Source of the DNA: Pyrococcus kukulkanii
GTDB lineage: Archaea; Methanobacteriota_B; Thermococci; Thermococcales; Thermococcaceae
Length of the DNA stretch: 64,000 nucleotides
Assembly (NCBI RefSeq): GCF_001577775.1
Contig: NZ_CP010835.1
Span: forward strand, 744,001 to 808,000
Reading direction: 5' to 3'
Within the stretch, counting starts at the first letter, position 1. Each line of letters opens with the position of its first letter. Position numbers and translations under genes: made by a program. Below the pieces are notes generated by a model. The model was not told where the DNA came from. It saw only the letters and a list, made by a program, of their open reading frames with translations, and made no database searches. Of the stretch, positions 8,400 to 16,464 are shown in pieces.

Positions 8400-8807
8400 C
8401 TAAGGCCACAGAGCTAACCCCTTCTCCGTCATTTTTCTCTCCAGTCTCTTACCCTTCAGTTCAAGCACAAAGACTTCAGCAACTAGAACCCTTCCTTCGA
8501 TTAAATGACCCCCAAAGGCTCTTCCCTCGGAATCTCCAAGGACAACGTGGGCATGTAAAAACGGCTTGCCGTCCTTAAGGCTGATGTTTCCTATCAGAGA
8601 AGCAATTTCATACGTTCCCCTCAGCTCTATAACCTTGTACCTCTTTTCTCCCTCCAGGAAGTAGCCTACCTTGGGATCCCTTAACGTTCCAATGGCATTT
8701 ACTATTCCTGTCTCAACTCCCTCCTTCTCCAAGAACTCATGCATGTAGCTCATGAACTCCTCCCCCTCAGGGATCCTAAAGAGGTACATCCTTCCTCCGG
8801 AGAACAT
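8400..8807 (-). CDS. PPC/DUF296 domain protein (AT-hook-associated domain family)
   Basis: The 135-residue protein matches the stand-alone PPC (DUF296) fold: RIPEGEEFMSYMHEFLEKEG near the start, then the conserved HAHVVLGDSEGRAFGGHL core with the metal-site histidines, then VAEVFVLEL. In bacteria and archaea these small trimeric proteins are thought to bind DNA or nucleotides; the function is not established. The start is ATG 8807, which has an AGGTGGT ribosome site three bases upstream. A longer in-frame extension to 8930 would run into the divergent DUF134 gene and is rejected. Confidence 0.8.
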   Translation of the reverse strand: MFSGGRMYLFRIPEGEEFMSYMHEFLEKEGVETGIVNAIGTLRDPKVGYFLEGEKRYKVIELRGTYEIASLIGNISLKDGKPFLHAHVVLGDSEGRAFGGHLIEGRVLVAEVFVLELKGKRLERKMTEKGLALWP

Positions 8808-8862
8808 GGTACCACCTAATAAAAGACTATAAAGGAGTTCATTAAACTTCACATTGATAGCC

Positions 8863-9201
8863 ATGCCGAGAGGAATGGGGTGGGGAAGGGGAAGAGGAAG
8901 GAGACGGAAGATGAGAATGATAGGCTTCATACCTCAGGTTAGGCACTTCTATCCAGCGCTACCCCCAGTAGGTCCTCCGAAGCCGCCGATAATAATGACC
9001 TACGAGGAGTTTGAGGCCCTAAGGCTAGTGGACTATGAGGGACTTACCCAGGAGGAGGCAGGGGAGAGAATGGGTGTTTCAAGGGGAACAGTGTGGAGGG
9101 CCTTGAACTCGGCGAGGAAGAAAGTTGCGCAGATGCTAGTAGAAGGAAGAGAGCTGATAATACTACCACAGGGAAACGAAGTGGTGAGTGATAAGGAATG
9201 A
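8863..9201 (+). CDS. DUF134/UPF0251 DNA-binding protein
   Basis: The 112-residue protein starts with a Gly/Arg-rich patch (MPRGMGWGRGRGRRRK). It contains the family core MTYEEFEALRLVDYEGLTQE followed by a helix-turn-helix (EEAGERMGVSRGTVWRALNSARKK). It is a likely sequence-specific regulator resembling sigma-70 region 4-type helices. The ATG at 8863 is preferred over one at 8854 because the protein family begins at MPRG. It is divergent from the PPC gene and overlaps the next gene by four bases, so it probably forms a two-gene operon with the membrane HTH protein. Confidence 0.85.
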   Translation: MPRGMGWGRGRGRRRKMRMIGFIPQVRHFYPALPPVGPPKPPIIMTYEEFEALRLVDYEGLTQEEAGERMGVSRGTVWRALNSARKKVAQMLVEGRELIILPQGNEVVSDKE

Positions 9202-10079
9202 AAAGACTCGCAATAATAGTTTTGTTCCTATTGCTACCTCAAGTCCTCGCTTATAATGTAACGGTCAAGGTTTTTTCCGATGGGTATGCACTCATTAAAA
9301 TAGTGAGAAATGTAAGCGTTGGGGAGAACGTTTCGGTGTCTTTACCGATCCAAGACTTCACCAACCTTTCGGTAAAGATAAATGGTAGGGAAGTATCCTT
9401 TGTGTTCACGAACAACGGAATAGTAGTTTATCCTGGAGAACCCGGAATTCTTGAGGTTTCTTATTTGACTCCCGATTTAACTTCAAAGGAAGGCAAAGTT
9501 TGGAGAGTTAATCTGCCTTTTAATGAGACGAAGGTTGTTATACTCCCTCAGGATTCCGTAATAGTTGGTCTATCGGGAATCCCCCTGAGCATAAGTGGGA
9601 ACTCAGTTGTCATGCCTAAGGGGGAGCAGTATATAGAATACATTTTTGAGCATAACGTCGCAACGAGGACCGTGACCATTACTGTCACCCAGAGTAAGGT
9701 AAACACAATAACGACAACTGTGGTTAGGGAGAGTGATGATACAAGCAGAACGAGTTTAGCTTTATTCTTAGGGTTGTTAATTGGTTTGGGAGTTGGTATC
9801 ATTGGAAAAAAGATTAGACTTAGGAAATTAAGAGGAATAACGCTTGAAGAACTCTCAGAAAAGTTCAACCTTAACGAGGATGAAAAGGCCGTTATAATGT
9901 ACATTGCTGATCATGGTGGTAAGGTGAGACAGGCAGATATTAGGAATGAACTTGGTATTCCACGAACAACTGCATGGAGAATTTTAAAAAGGCTTGAAAG
10001 TTTTGATATATTAAAACTAGAAAAGATAAATAATGAAACCTGGGCAGTTTTAAATATTGAAATTAAAAAAGAAGAATAA
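9198..10079 (+). CDS. Membrane-anchored winged-helix transcription regulator with an extracellular domain
   Basis: This 293-residue protein has a signal peptide (residues 1-18, ending LPQVLA). An extracytoplasmic beta-rich domain follows (about 20-180) with many N-x-S/T sites. One membrane span is at about 186-203 (SLALFLGLLIGLGVGIIG), then a basic stop-transfer stretch (KKIRLRKLR). A cytoplasmic winged helix is at about 226-285 (QADIRNELGIPRTTAWRILK). The order suggests one-component signalling from outside the cell to DNA. Its start codon overlaps the end of the DUF134 gene by four bases. The signal sensed and the target genes are unknown. Confidence 0.8.
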   Translation: MKRLAIIVLFLLLPQVLAYNVTVKVFSDGYALIKIVRNVSVGENVSVSLPIQDFTNLSVKINGREVSFVFTNNGIVVYPGEPGILEVSYLTPDLTSKEGKVWRVNLPFNETKVVILPQDSVIVGLSGIPLSISGNSVVMPKGEQYIEYIFEHNVATRTVTITVTQSKVNTITTTVVRESDDTSRTSLALFLGLLIGLGVGIIGKKIRLRKLRGITLEELSEKFNLNEDEKAVIMYIADHGGKVRQADIRNELGIPRTTAWRILKRLESFDILKLEKINNETWAVLNIEIKKEE

Positions 10080-10231
10080 ATAACAATTATAAGTGGTAAT
10101 AACTCACCATTTTTTACCACAATCATGGGTAAGTATTTATGGGCATCTTTCATCTTTCATTCTTGAAGCATTATAATCCATATAAGCCGGCATCAAAGAC
10201 AAAATTAAATGTTACAATGAAAGGTGGTAAA

Positions 10232-10690
10232 TCACTTCTTAGATTTCTCCTTCTTGGGCCCACCAAATGCAAGGCCCAGGAGTGCAAGACCCCACACAAT
10301 GTAAAGGCCAGCCTGTGGTGTGCCGTAGTTGAAGACGTAAACTGTAACGGGAAGCATTGAGATAATAACGAGACCGAAGCCCGCTCTTGAAGCTAAAGCT
10401 ACTAGGCTACCTATTGGGGCCGCTAGCATCAGAGTCATGAAAAGTATAAACAGAAACATCATTATATCTACTTCTTCCTTGTTTTTTGTCCCGGAAAATA
10501 TTTCTGGGATTATGTCCTCTGTTGTGACCTCCTGGATTATTGAACCCATGGTCTTTGTGAATGCCAACACTGCGACTTCTGAGTACGTTAACTGATATTC
10601 CTTGAAGCCAATTTGGATTGTTGCTATTGGGACGAAGATTAAAGCACCTATTAGGAGAAGGGCTATAGCGATCCTTGCTGCCGTTCCCAT
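10232..10690 (-). CDS. Integral membrane protein of unknown function
   Basis: The protein of about 152 residues has an N-terminal membrane helix (IAIALLLIGALIFVPIATI), an extracytoplasmic loop rich in Glu and Thr, and three more helices (about residues 75-92, 95-115 and 118-140). It ends in a basic tail (GGPKKEKSKK). The start is the ATG at 10690; an upstream in-frame codon is also possible. The 5' region has four copies of TGTACA, which may be operator sites. It converges with the HTH gene at 10079. No family was recognised. Confidence 0.6.
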   Translation of the reverse strand: MGTAARIAIALLLIGALIFVPIATIQIGFKEYQLTYSEVAVLAFTKTMGSIIQEVTTEDIIPEIFSGTKNKEEVDIMMFLFILFMTLMLAAPIGSLVALASRAGFGLVIISMLPVTVYVFNYGTPQAGLYIVWGLALLGLAFGGPKKEKSKK

Positions 10691-10745
10691 GCTTCCACCC
10701 TGCACGGATTTTGCTAGTTACATTATTAAGTTTACATATCTTTGT

Positions 10746-10866
10746 TGTACAGAATTGTACATCATTTTGGATATAAGGCTGATTATATCTCAAATAACGG
10801 ACAAGAATGTACAGCAAAGAAGGCGGATTCTAAGTCAATTAATAAGGTGTATTAATAAGGTGTACA
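10746..10866. promoter_or_regulatory. Cluster of four TGTACA boxes upstream of the 10690 gene
   Basis: TGTACA occurs at 10746-10751, 10756-10761, 10808-10813 and 10861-10866. The first two are spaced by exactly one helical turn. A direct repeat of AATAAGGTGTA lies near 10840-10865. The boxes lie in the 440-base gap between two minus-strand genes, upstream of the membrane protein gene. The pattern fits a multi-site operator, but the binding protein is unknown. The rest of the gap (10870-11146) is AT-rich and shows no gene. Confidence 0.35.
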
Positions 10867-11146
10867 ATACTCCATGCCAAAGGATGGCTGTTCCTGAGAT
10901 CACTAGATTCCTAAATCGGCCCACCAATAGGTGCGAGAACCATGTTATATTTATCCATCCTTAGGATAACAAAGTAAGTTCTATGCATTTTTAAAGTTCG
11001 CTGGGGATCCTAAAACCAAAGTAATCTCGCAAGAGAGTTTCTGTCCTTTATAAAGGCCATCTTGAAAGTATGTTCTTTTAAGACAATATATTGCCTCTTT
11101 TCTGTATGAACGATAGTTTTCTACCTAGGTGTCAGTCAACTTCAGT

Positions 11147-12442
11147 TTAGAACTCGAAAACGCCTCTAAACCTAAAGTAAGTTACCTCATTAACCCATAC
11201 AACACAGGAATTTTTGCAATTCATACATATATCCCATAAGGTTTGTAAAGAAGGATGACCATATCTATTATAAATCCCCGCAGAAATTATCCAGAAGTCA
11301 CTAGTAATAGCCCTACAGAGCGAATTGTTCCAGTTATGGTGTGAACCATGGTGAGGAACTAATGTTACTATAGCATCTGTTATAGTCTTCCCAAGTCCAA
11401 AATGTTGAGAAATATCATTAAACCTGTAGTTTAGGTCAACATCGCCTGTTAAAAACTGTACAAAGTCTGGAAATCGTGAGATTGACTGTTTAAATAATAA
11501 CAAACAAGGGCATCCCCATCTCCAATATATAAAATTGGAACGACATAATAGAGGATTAAAATATTCAAAAGTAACATTAATAGCACGTGGTCTAAATATG
11601 GGAAAATGGAGAGTTATCAAAGAAGTATTGTTTAAATGACACACATTTTTACTTAATTTATTGTAACAATGTTTCAAGGCCCTTCTCTGGGAAGGGTCCT
11701 TAATTGCATCCTTAATCCTCTTGCTATCAATTTTGCCAAGAGTCTTCTTTATGCAATCCTTAAATTCAGGCAATGCTTTCTCAACTTTATGATTAAAGAA
11801 CCTAAATGTCCATATTGGAATACCATCCAACGATACTTTCAAAACACCCACATGGTTTCTGACTTCTACCCTGCCATCTTCAAATAATTTAGTATCTATA
11901 TTCTCCTCCTTCTCAATGTACTCAGCAAGTTTCTCATATGGGGGCAACTCATCGATCATTAATTCAAATCTCCCATCAAAGGGTAAATCAAGTGGCTCTT
12001 CGAAAGGGGGCACCCAGTTTTCACGTCTATCTGGTTCTTCTCCTCCAACAAGCATTACTCTTTCTACATGATTGTCAATAAGATATGTTACCGGATCTGC
12101 AAGGAAATCATAATACTCTCTTGATGCAAATGGTGTAGCTAATGCAACAATTAACCGCTCCAAAGGGGATAAGTACGGAAGTATAACAGTCCTAACCCGT
12201 GTCCTTTTAAGTAGGTATGGAATTCCATTTGCGTGATCCTTATGCAGGTGGGAAATTATCAGTAAATCAACTCTATTACCACGTCTAAACTTTCGAGCAA
12301 TGGCATTATTAACTAAGGATACTTTCTCAGAGCCACAATCATAAACAAGAGTAAACGATGCTTTTCCATACTTCAACTTTCCAGTATAAAATAATCCTTG
12401 GCCAACATTATGAAATCTAAAATCAACATTAAACCATTTCAT
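11147..12442 (-). CDS. Stand-alone ComEC/Rec2-like metallo-beta-lactamase-fold hydrolase
   Basis: The 431-residue protein shows the metal site HLHKDHANG (H65, H67, D69, H70), the VGQG motif near the start (residues 13-16) seen in ComEC-type domains, GDVDL, and a late VPHHGSHHN motif. The substrate is probably a phosphodiester in nucleic acid. There are no membrane segments, so it is not a DNA uptake channel. It starts at ATG 12442 behind a GGTGAT site. It is AT-rich compared with flanking genes, stands alone between gaps of 440 and 260 bases, and has many Asn, Ile and Cys residues, all of which suggest horizontal gain. Solo proteins of this kind occur in some anti-phage gene clusters; a role here is inference. 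Confidence 0.75.
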   Translation of the reverse strand: MKWFNVDFRFHNVGQGLFYTGKLKYGKASFTLVYDCGSEKVSLVNNAIARKFRRGNRVDLLIISHLHKDHANGIPYLLKRTRVRTVILPYLSPLERLIVALATPFASREYYDFLADPVTYLIDNHVERVMLVGGEEPDRRENWVPPFEEPLDLPFDGRFELMIDELPPYEKLAEYIEKEENIDTKLFEDGRVEVRNHVGVLKVSLDGIPIWTFRFFNHKVEKALPEFKDCIKKTLGKIDSKRIKDAIKDPSQRRALKHCYNKLSKNVCHLNNTSLITLHFPIFRPRAINVTFEYFNPLLCRSNFIYWRWGCPCLLLFKQSISRFPDFVQFLTGDVDLNYRFNDISQHFGLGKTITDAIVTLVPHHGSHHNWNNSLCRAITSDFWIISAGIYNRYGHPSLQTLWDICMNCKNSCVVWVNEVTYFRFRGVFEF

Positions 12443-12704
12443 ATTTATCACCAATGAAATTACTTTACACTGGATGAATTAGCAAATGTGAACTTTTAAA
12501 GATTACTATACTTAACTTAAACGATAAAAGGCCATAGTGAAGTAAATAAATAAAATGTCTTTAACTTTTTTAGGTTTCTTTATAATAACAAAAAGCTTTA
12601 TCACGTAGCTAGTGGCTTTAGAGTGAGAAACCCTATGGTACTAATTGCCATAGAACCCTTCATACTGTATGGGAGGCTCCGACATTTTTAAACATTGGTG
12701 CACA

Positions 12705-13199
12705 TCATTGAAAGGATAAGGAGTTACTCAAAACCCTAAAGAACTCGGTCTTCCTCCCCTTCTCAGTTATAAACCGGTAAACCTTCAGCTCTTCAACTGT
12801 TTCCATATCAAGATCCAGCTCATTAACGTTCCTACGTTCAGCTAAGGCCCTCACCACCTCCCATCCATTCGGTAACAGCGAGTTAAAGTACTCCCTGGGA
12901 TCAAACGACCTGAGGAACAGCTCGCCCTTTCTCGAAAGCCTGTAGTACGTGTGGTGCTTGGGAACCTCAAAGGCCTTTTTGAACCTAGCCTTGCTCCTCT
13001 TTATGGCACTCCCAGGATCTCGCTCTATAAACCCAGCCTCCATGAGATCCCTTATTGCATCGTTGATTAAATCCAAGGGAAGACCACTGACCTTGGCCAT
13101 CATCTTTGCGTAGTCAACTCCAGCCTTCTTCAAATGCAGAAGAACGTACAGATGAACGGGTAAGAGCTTAAGGGAGGAACCTGCCCGTTCTCCTTGCAT
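12705..13199 (-). CDS. Winged-helix protein, DUF2250-like
   Basis: The protein of about 164 residues has an N-terminal winged-helix region (LPVHLYVLLHLKKAGVDYAK, then MMAKVSGLPLDLINDAIRDL) and a second helical domain at the C-terminus. The pattern fits a small archaeal transcription regulator family (DUF2250). ATG 13199 overlaps the upstream methyltransferase gene by 32 bases. It is the last of three tightly packed minus-strand genes, so it may report on or regulate that operon. The 250 bases before the next gene (12455-12704) contain only an AT-rich spacer and a short CTATGG/CCATAG hairpin. Confidence 0.65.
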   Translation of the reverse strand: MQGERAGSSLKLLPVHLYVLLHLKKAGVDYAKMMAKVSGLPLDLINDAIRDLMEAGFIERDPGSAIKRSKARFKKAFEVPKHHTYYRLSRKGELFLRSFDPREYFNSLLPNGWEVVRALAERRNVNELDLDMETVEELKVYRFITEKGRKTEFFRVLSNSLSFQ

Positions 13200-13590
13200 A
13201 CTTCCTCCACTCCTCACCGAACATCTCCTCTAGTCCCCTCTCTTCATCCCCTATAAACTTCAGCATGGAGAGCCAATACGCAACGGGCAGACCAAGCATA
13301 AACCCACCAATGATAAAGGAGAACCCAGGAATTACCAGAAATCCCCAGATAGAGTAGATGGGATGCCTAACCCTAGAATAGCACCCGGTAGTCAGGAGTT
13401 TACGCTCTCTGTAAGCCTTGGAAACTTGAGAGTAACATACTAGCCACAGAACTAATCCCAGGAACAGCACAATGTAACCCAACACCGGCAATCCAAACCA
13501 CACTCTAAACCTGAAATTAAGGTAAAGGGCAAGGAGGGCGTAGGGGAGGGTGAACATCGAAACCCTGGGGACTATTCCAAAGAAGCTCAT
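13168..13590 (-). CDS. Isoprenylcysteine carboxyl methyltransferase-like membrane protein (ICMT/NnrU family)
   Basis: The 140-residue protein has four or five hydrophobic segments and the SAM-binding signature of ICMT/PEMT-type enzymes: TTGCYSRVRHPIYSIWG (the conserved RHP-Y) and the C-terminal EEWRKYARRTGRFLP. These integral membrane methyltransferases modify small lipids, phospholipids or cysteine carboxylates. The substrate in archaea is unknown. The start overlaps the stop of the serine hydrolase gene by four bases (ATGA), so translation is coupled. Confidence 0.75.
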   Translation of the reverse strand: MSFFGIVPRVSMFTLPYALLALYLNFRFRVWFGLPVLGYIVLFLGLVLWLVCYSQVSKAYRERKLLTTGCYSRVRHPIYSIWGFLVIPGFSFIIGGFMLGLPVAYWLSMLKFIGDEERGLEEMFGEEWRKYARRTGRFLP

Positions 13591-14885
13591 GGCTCTCTCA
13601 CTAGCCTGTACCTCTCGTAGAGCATCTCTGCCTTCCCGTCCTTAAGGAAGAACTCGGCGTGCATCTTCCTCCCGCCGGAGAGGGTGAAGGCCTTAATGTA
13701 GTCCTCCTCAACTACCTCTGGAACTAATGGAACGCTTCCCCACTCACCCTCAAGGAACAGGAAGTCTCCCCTTCTTTTCACAACGAACTTTATCGTCCTC
13801 TTGAAGCCGTAGTAAGTTCCCTCAAACCTCTTAAGGATTTCCTCCCTCCTTATGCCCTCTATCTTGTAGGGATCCTCTCCCAGCTTCTCGGCTAGGATGT
13901 ACATCCCTATCAGGGAAGGAGCATAACCAGAGGAGTTCTCCAGAACAACCACTCCCAGCTCCTCATCTCTAATGTACCCAATGAAGCTCGTGTAAGAACC
14001 TAAAGAACCGCTGTGGCCAACTAACCTTTTGCCGTAGAACCTTGGGTAGATTACGAGGCCGTAACCATAAGCTTCCCCTCCAAACATCTGCCAGGGCACT
14101 TCTATATACTCCTTCTCCATTAACTTGAGGTACTCCTCACTGACGGGTCCTTCGAGCGTGATGTACATCCTCAAATATTTCACGAGATCCTCCACGCAAC
14201 TAATCAATCCGCCATCAGAGGTTATCCCGTACGGGAAGGGTTTTGGAACTAGCTTTCCCTCCTGAAGGATGTAGCCAGTAGCGAAGTCCTCGTCCTTTGG
14301 CCTAAAATCTGTCCTTTCCATCTTTAGCGGTTCTAGGATTTTCTCCCTTATAAAGTCCTCGTATTTAACCCCAGAGACTTTCTCGATGATGAGACCCAAG
14401 AGGACGTAGCCGGTGTTTGAGTAGAAGAACCTTTTTCCTGGCCTTGCAACGGCCCAGCCCTCCATGTCCTTTATGAAAGGCACTAGATCCTGGGGTTTAG
14501 CTACTGGCAACCAGCTCTCCCTTGATCCGAAGAAACCGTCAATGAAAGCTTCCGCATATCCAAGGGATGGAATTCCAGAGGAGTGCGTGAGGAGGTGGTG
14601 TATTCTAACAGGTTCTCCGAAGGGCTTGAGCTCTATTCCTAGGATATCCCCAACTTCAGCGTTTAAATCGAGCTTTCCCTCTTCAACTAGCTTCATTATG
14701 GCTAGGGCGGTGAAACTCTTCGTTACTGAGGCTATTCCGTAGAGGGTTCTCTCCGTTGCGGGAAGGGCCTTCTCAACGTTCCTAAAGCCGATTCCTCTCA
14801 TCTCAACTTTCTCTCCATCTATTACCCCGTAACTTATTCCTGGGATCTTGTTCTCCTTCATTTTCTCGACTATGAACTCCTCCAT
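13587..14885 (-). CDS. Class C beta-lactamase-fold serine hydrolase (Pab87-like D-peptidase/esterase family)
   Basis: The 432-residue protein belongs to the penicillin-binding/CubicO fold. It has the nucleophile motif SVTK (S53, K56), a YSN motif in KRFFYSNTGY (around residue 160) and an HSG motif in LVGHSGSLGSYTSF in place of KTG. The C-terminal ~90 residues form a lipocalin-like beta domain. The P. abyssi relative Pab87 is a self-compartmentalising peptidase with preference for D-residues, so a similar role is likely. There is no signal peptide, so it acts in the cytoplasm. It is the first gene of a three-gene run with the ICMT-like and winged-helix genes. Confidence 0.85.
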   Translation of the reverse strand: MEEFIVEKMKENKIPGISYGVIDGEKVEMRGIGFRNVEKALPATERTLYGIASVTKSFTALAIMKLVEEGKLDLNAEVGDILGIELKPFGEPVRIHHLLTHSSGIPSLGYAEAFIDGFFGSRESWLPVAKPQDLVPFIKDMEGWAVARPGKRFFYSNTGYVLLGLIIEKVSGVKYEDFIREKILEPLKMERTDFRPKDEDFATGYILQEGKLVPKPFPYGITSDGGLISCVEDLVKYLRMYITLEGPVSEEYLKLMEKEYIEVPWQMFGGEAYGYGLVIYPRFYGKRLVGHSGSLGSYTSFIGYIRDEELGVVVLENSSGYAPSLIGMYILAEKLGEDPYKIEGIRREEILKRFEGTYYGFKRTIKFVVKRRGDFLFLEGEWGSVPLVPEVVEEDYIKAFTLSGGRKMHAEFFLKDGKAEMLYERYRLVREP

Positions 14886-14984
14886 GGGGAATCACCTGTC
14901 TTGAATTAGACTTTGTAACTATTTAATGTTTCGATAATCATTTGGACGCTATGACAACTGTTATAGGAAACGTTAATTCTTGGT

Positions 14985-16028
14985 TTGAGAACTTACTGTG
15001 TGGCTAGGTGTAAGATCTGCGGTAAAGAAAGTGAGGAGATTAGCGAGAGCATTGGAGTGTGCATTGATTGTTTAAGGAAGGGTCACCTTGAATTCTCCTT
15101 AAAGTCCCACGAGGAATTTAGGGAAAGAATAGGCCTTCCAGCAAGGCCGCCCAAAGGGGGAGTTAAGTGTAGTATCTGTGCAAATGAATGCAAGGTGAAG
15201 GATGTAGGGTACTGTGGAGTGTGGGTAAACTCCAGCGGCCTAAGGCCTAAATACGGCTTTGATAACGCGGAGCTCTTCTATTACCTTGATCCCCACCCAA
15301 CTAACTGCGTTGCAGAGCCCGTATGTCCAGAAAAGGATCATATTGGGTTCTACAATCTCGCGGTATTCTTCTACGCCTGCAACCTTGACTGCCTCTTCTG
15401 CCAGAATATAGAGCACAAAACTTCTCACGGGTCGGTAGTTTCCCTAGATGAGCTCGTTAAGGTCGCTCTAGATAGGAGGGTAACCTGCGTGTGCTTCTTC
15501 GGCGGCGATCCGGCTCCTTACTCGCCCTTCGCCATAAGGTTCTCTAGGAAAATACTGAGAAGGAGAAGGATACGGATCTGCTGGGAAACTAACGGCCTCG
15601 AGAACCCAAGAATCATGAGGGAAATTGCCAGAATAAGCAGGGAAAGCGGAGGAATAGTTAAGATAGACTGGAAAGCCTACACTCCAGGGGTATATGAAGC
15701 TTTAACTGGCGTTAACGGTGAGAAGGCCGTTGAAAGGATAAAGGAGAACGTTAGGATAGTCAAAGAGGAAGGTGCAGAGCTCGTTATTAGTACCTTGGTT
15801 GTTCCCCATTATGTTGATGAAGTTGAGGTAAGGAAAATAGTGAATTATATAGCCTCGGTAGACAGGAACATTCCGTACGTCCTCTTGGCTTTCCACCCAG
15901 AACATCTAATGAACGACGTTCCAACTACAAGCTATGGGCAGATGGAGAAGCTCGTGAGAATTGCAAAGAAAAAATTGAAAAGGGTTTTTGTGGGAAATCC
16001 GTGGCTCTTAAGGCTTACTTCCCCTTGA
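14985..16028 (+). CDS. Radical SAM protein with N-terminal zinc-finger-like region
   Basis: The 347-residue protein has the radical SAM triad at C132/C136/C139 (YACNLDCLFCQ) and several cysteine pairs in the first 115 residues (CARCKICGKE, CIDCL, CSICANEC), which suggest zinc or extra Fe-S sites. A glycine-rich CFFGGDP follows the SAM core. It resembles PflA-type activases, and the substrate is unknown. The reading frame begins at a TTG codon (14985) with no strong ribosome site; GTG 15000 is an alternative. Its last 14 bases overlap the convergent membrane protein gene. Confidence 0.8.
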   Translation: MRTYCVARCKICGKESEEISESIGVCIDCLRKGHLEFSLKSHEEFRERIGLPARPPKGGVKCSICANECKVKDVGYCGVWVNSSGLRPKYGFDNAELFYYLDPHPTNCVAEPVCPEKDHIGFYNLAVFFYACNLDCLFCQNIEHKTSHGSVVSLDELVKVALDRRVTCVCFFGGDPAPYSPFAIRFSRKILRRRRIRICWETNGLENPRIMREIARISRESGGIVKIDWKAYTPGVYEALTGVNGEKAVERIKENVRIVKEEGAELVISTLVVPHYVDEVEVRKIVNYIASVDRNIPYVLLAFHPEHLMNDVPTTSYGQMEKLVRIAKKKLKRVFVGNPWLLRLTSP

Positions 16029-16347
16029 AGAATATCCAGAACCCCAATAAGAGACCCGGACCGACCAGGAGTAATGGAGCGAAATAGTTCTTTATGTAAG
16101 ATGCTAGGGCATAGTAACTAAGGGCAAACGAGACTAGCGTTATTCCCAAGATAACGTTTTTGTCGGCACCTTTCTTTTTCTTTACGTCAACTGACATGCT
16201 TTCTACGGTCAAGAATCCCAGGATTCCATAGCCAATCGCTCCTAACAGCGCTGCTATTCTTTGGGGCCAGGTAACTGCAAACGCTGCTATGAAGAGCATC
16301 ACTAGCCCTCCACCTGTAAAGAACATAAATGACAATATCTCAAGCAT
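16015..16347 (-). CDS. Small membrane protein of unknown function
   Basis: The 110-residue protein has four predicted helices: residues 5-25 (FMFFTGGGLVMLFIAAFAVT), 31-50, 66-84 and 90-107. A short basic cytoplasmic loop (VKKKKGADKN) lies in the middle. It ends with the convergent radical SAM gene overlapping it by 14 bases. No family was recognised. Confidence 0.6.
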   Translation of the reverse strand: MLEILSFMFFTGGGLVMLFIAAFAVTWPQRIAALLGAIGYGILGFLTVESMSVDVKKKKGADKNVILGITLVSFALSYYALASYIKNYFAPLLLVGPGLLLGFWIFFKGK

Positions 16348-16464
16348 CGTTGAACACCACTTTTACTGAGTTGTAAAACTTTTTAACGTTTTTCTAAATG
16401 TAAAATTGCTAGTTGGGAAGAAAATCTCCACTTATTTGGAGGGAGATCTAAAATATGGGGGATA

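Noticed and set aside
12600-12660. Hairpin that might be a CRISPR repeat
   Set aside because: Only a single copy with a CTATGG/CCATAG stem is present; no repeat-spacer series exists anywhere in the window.
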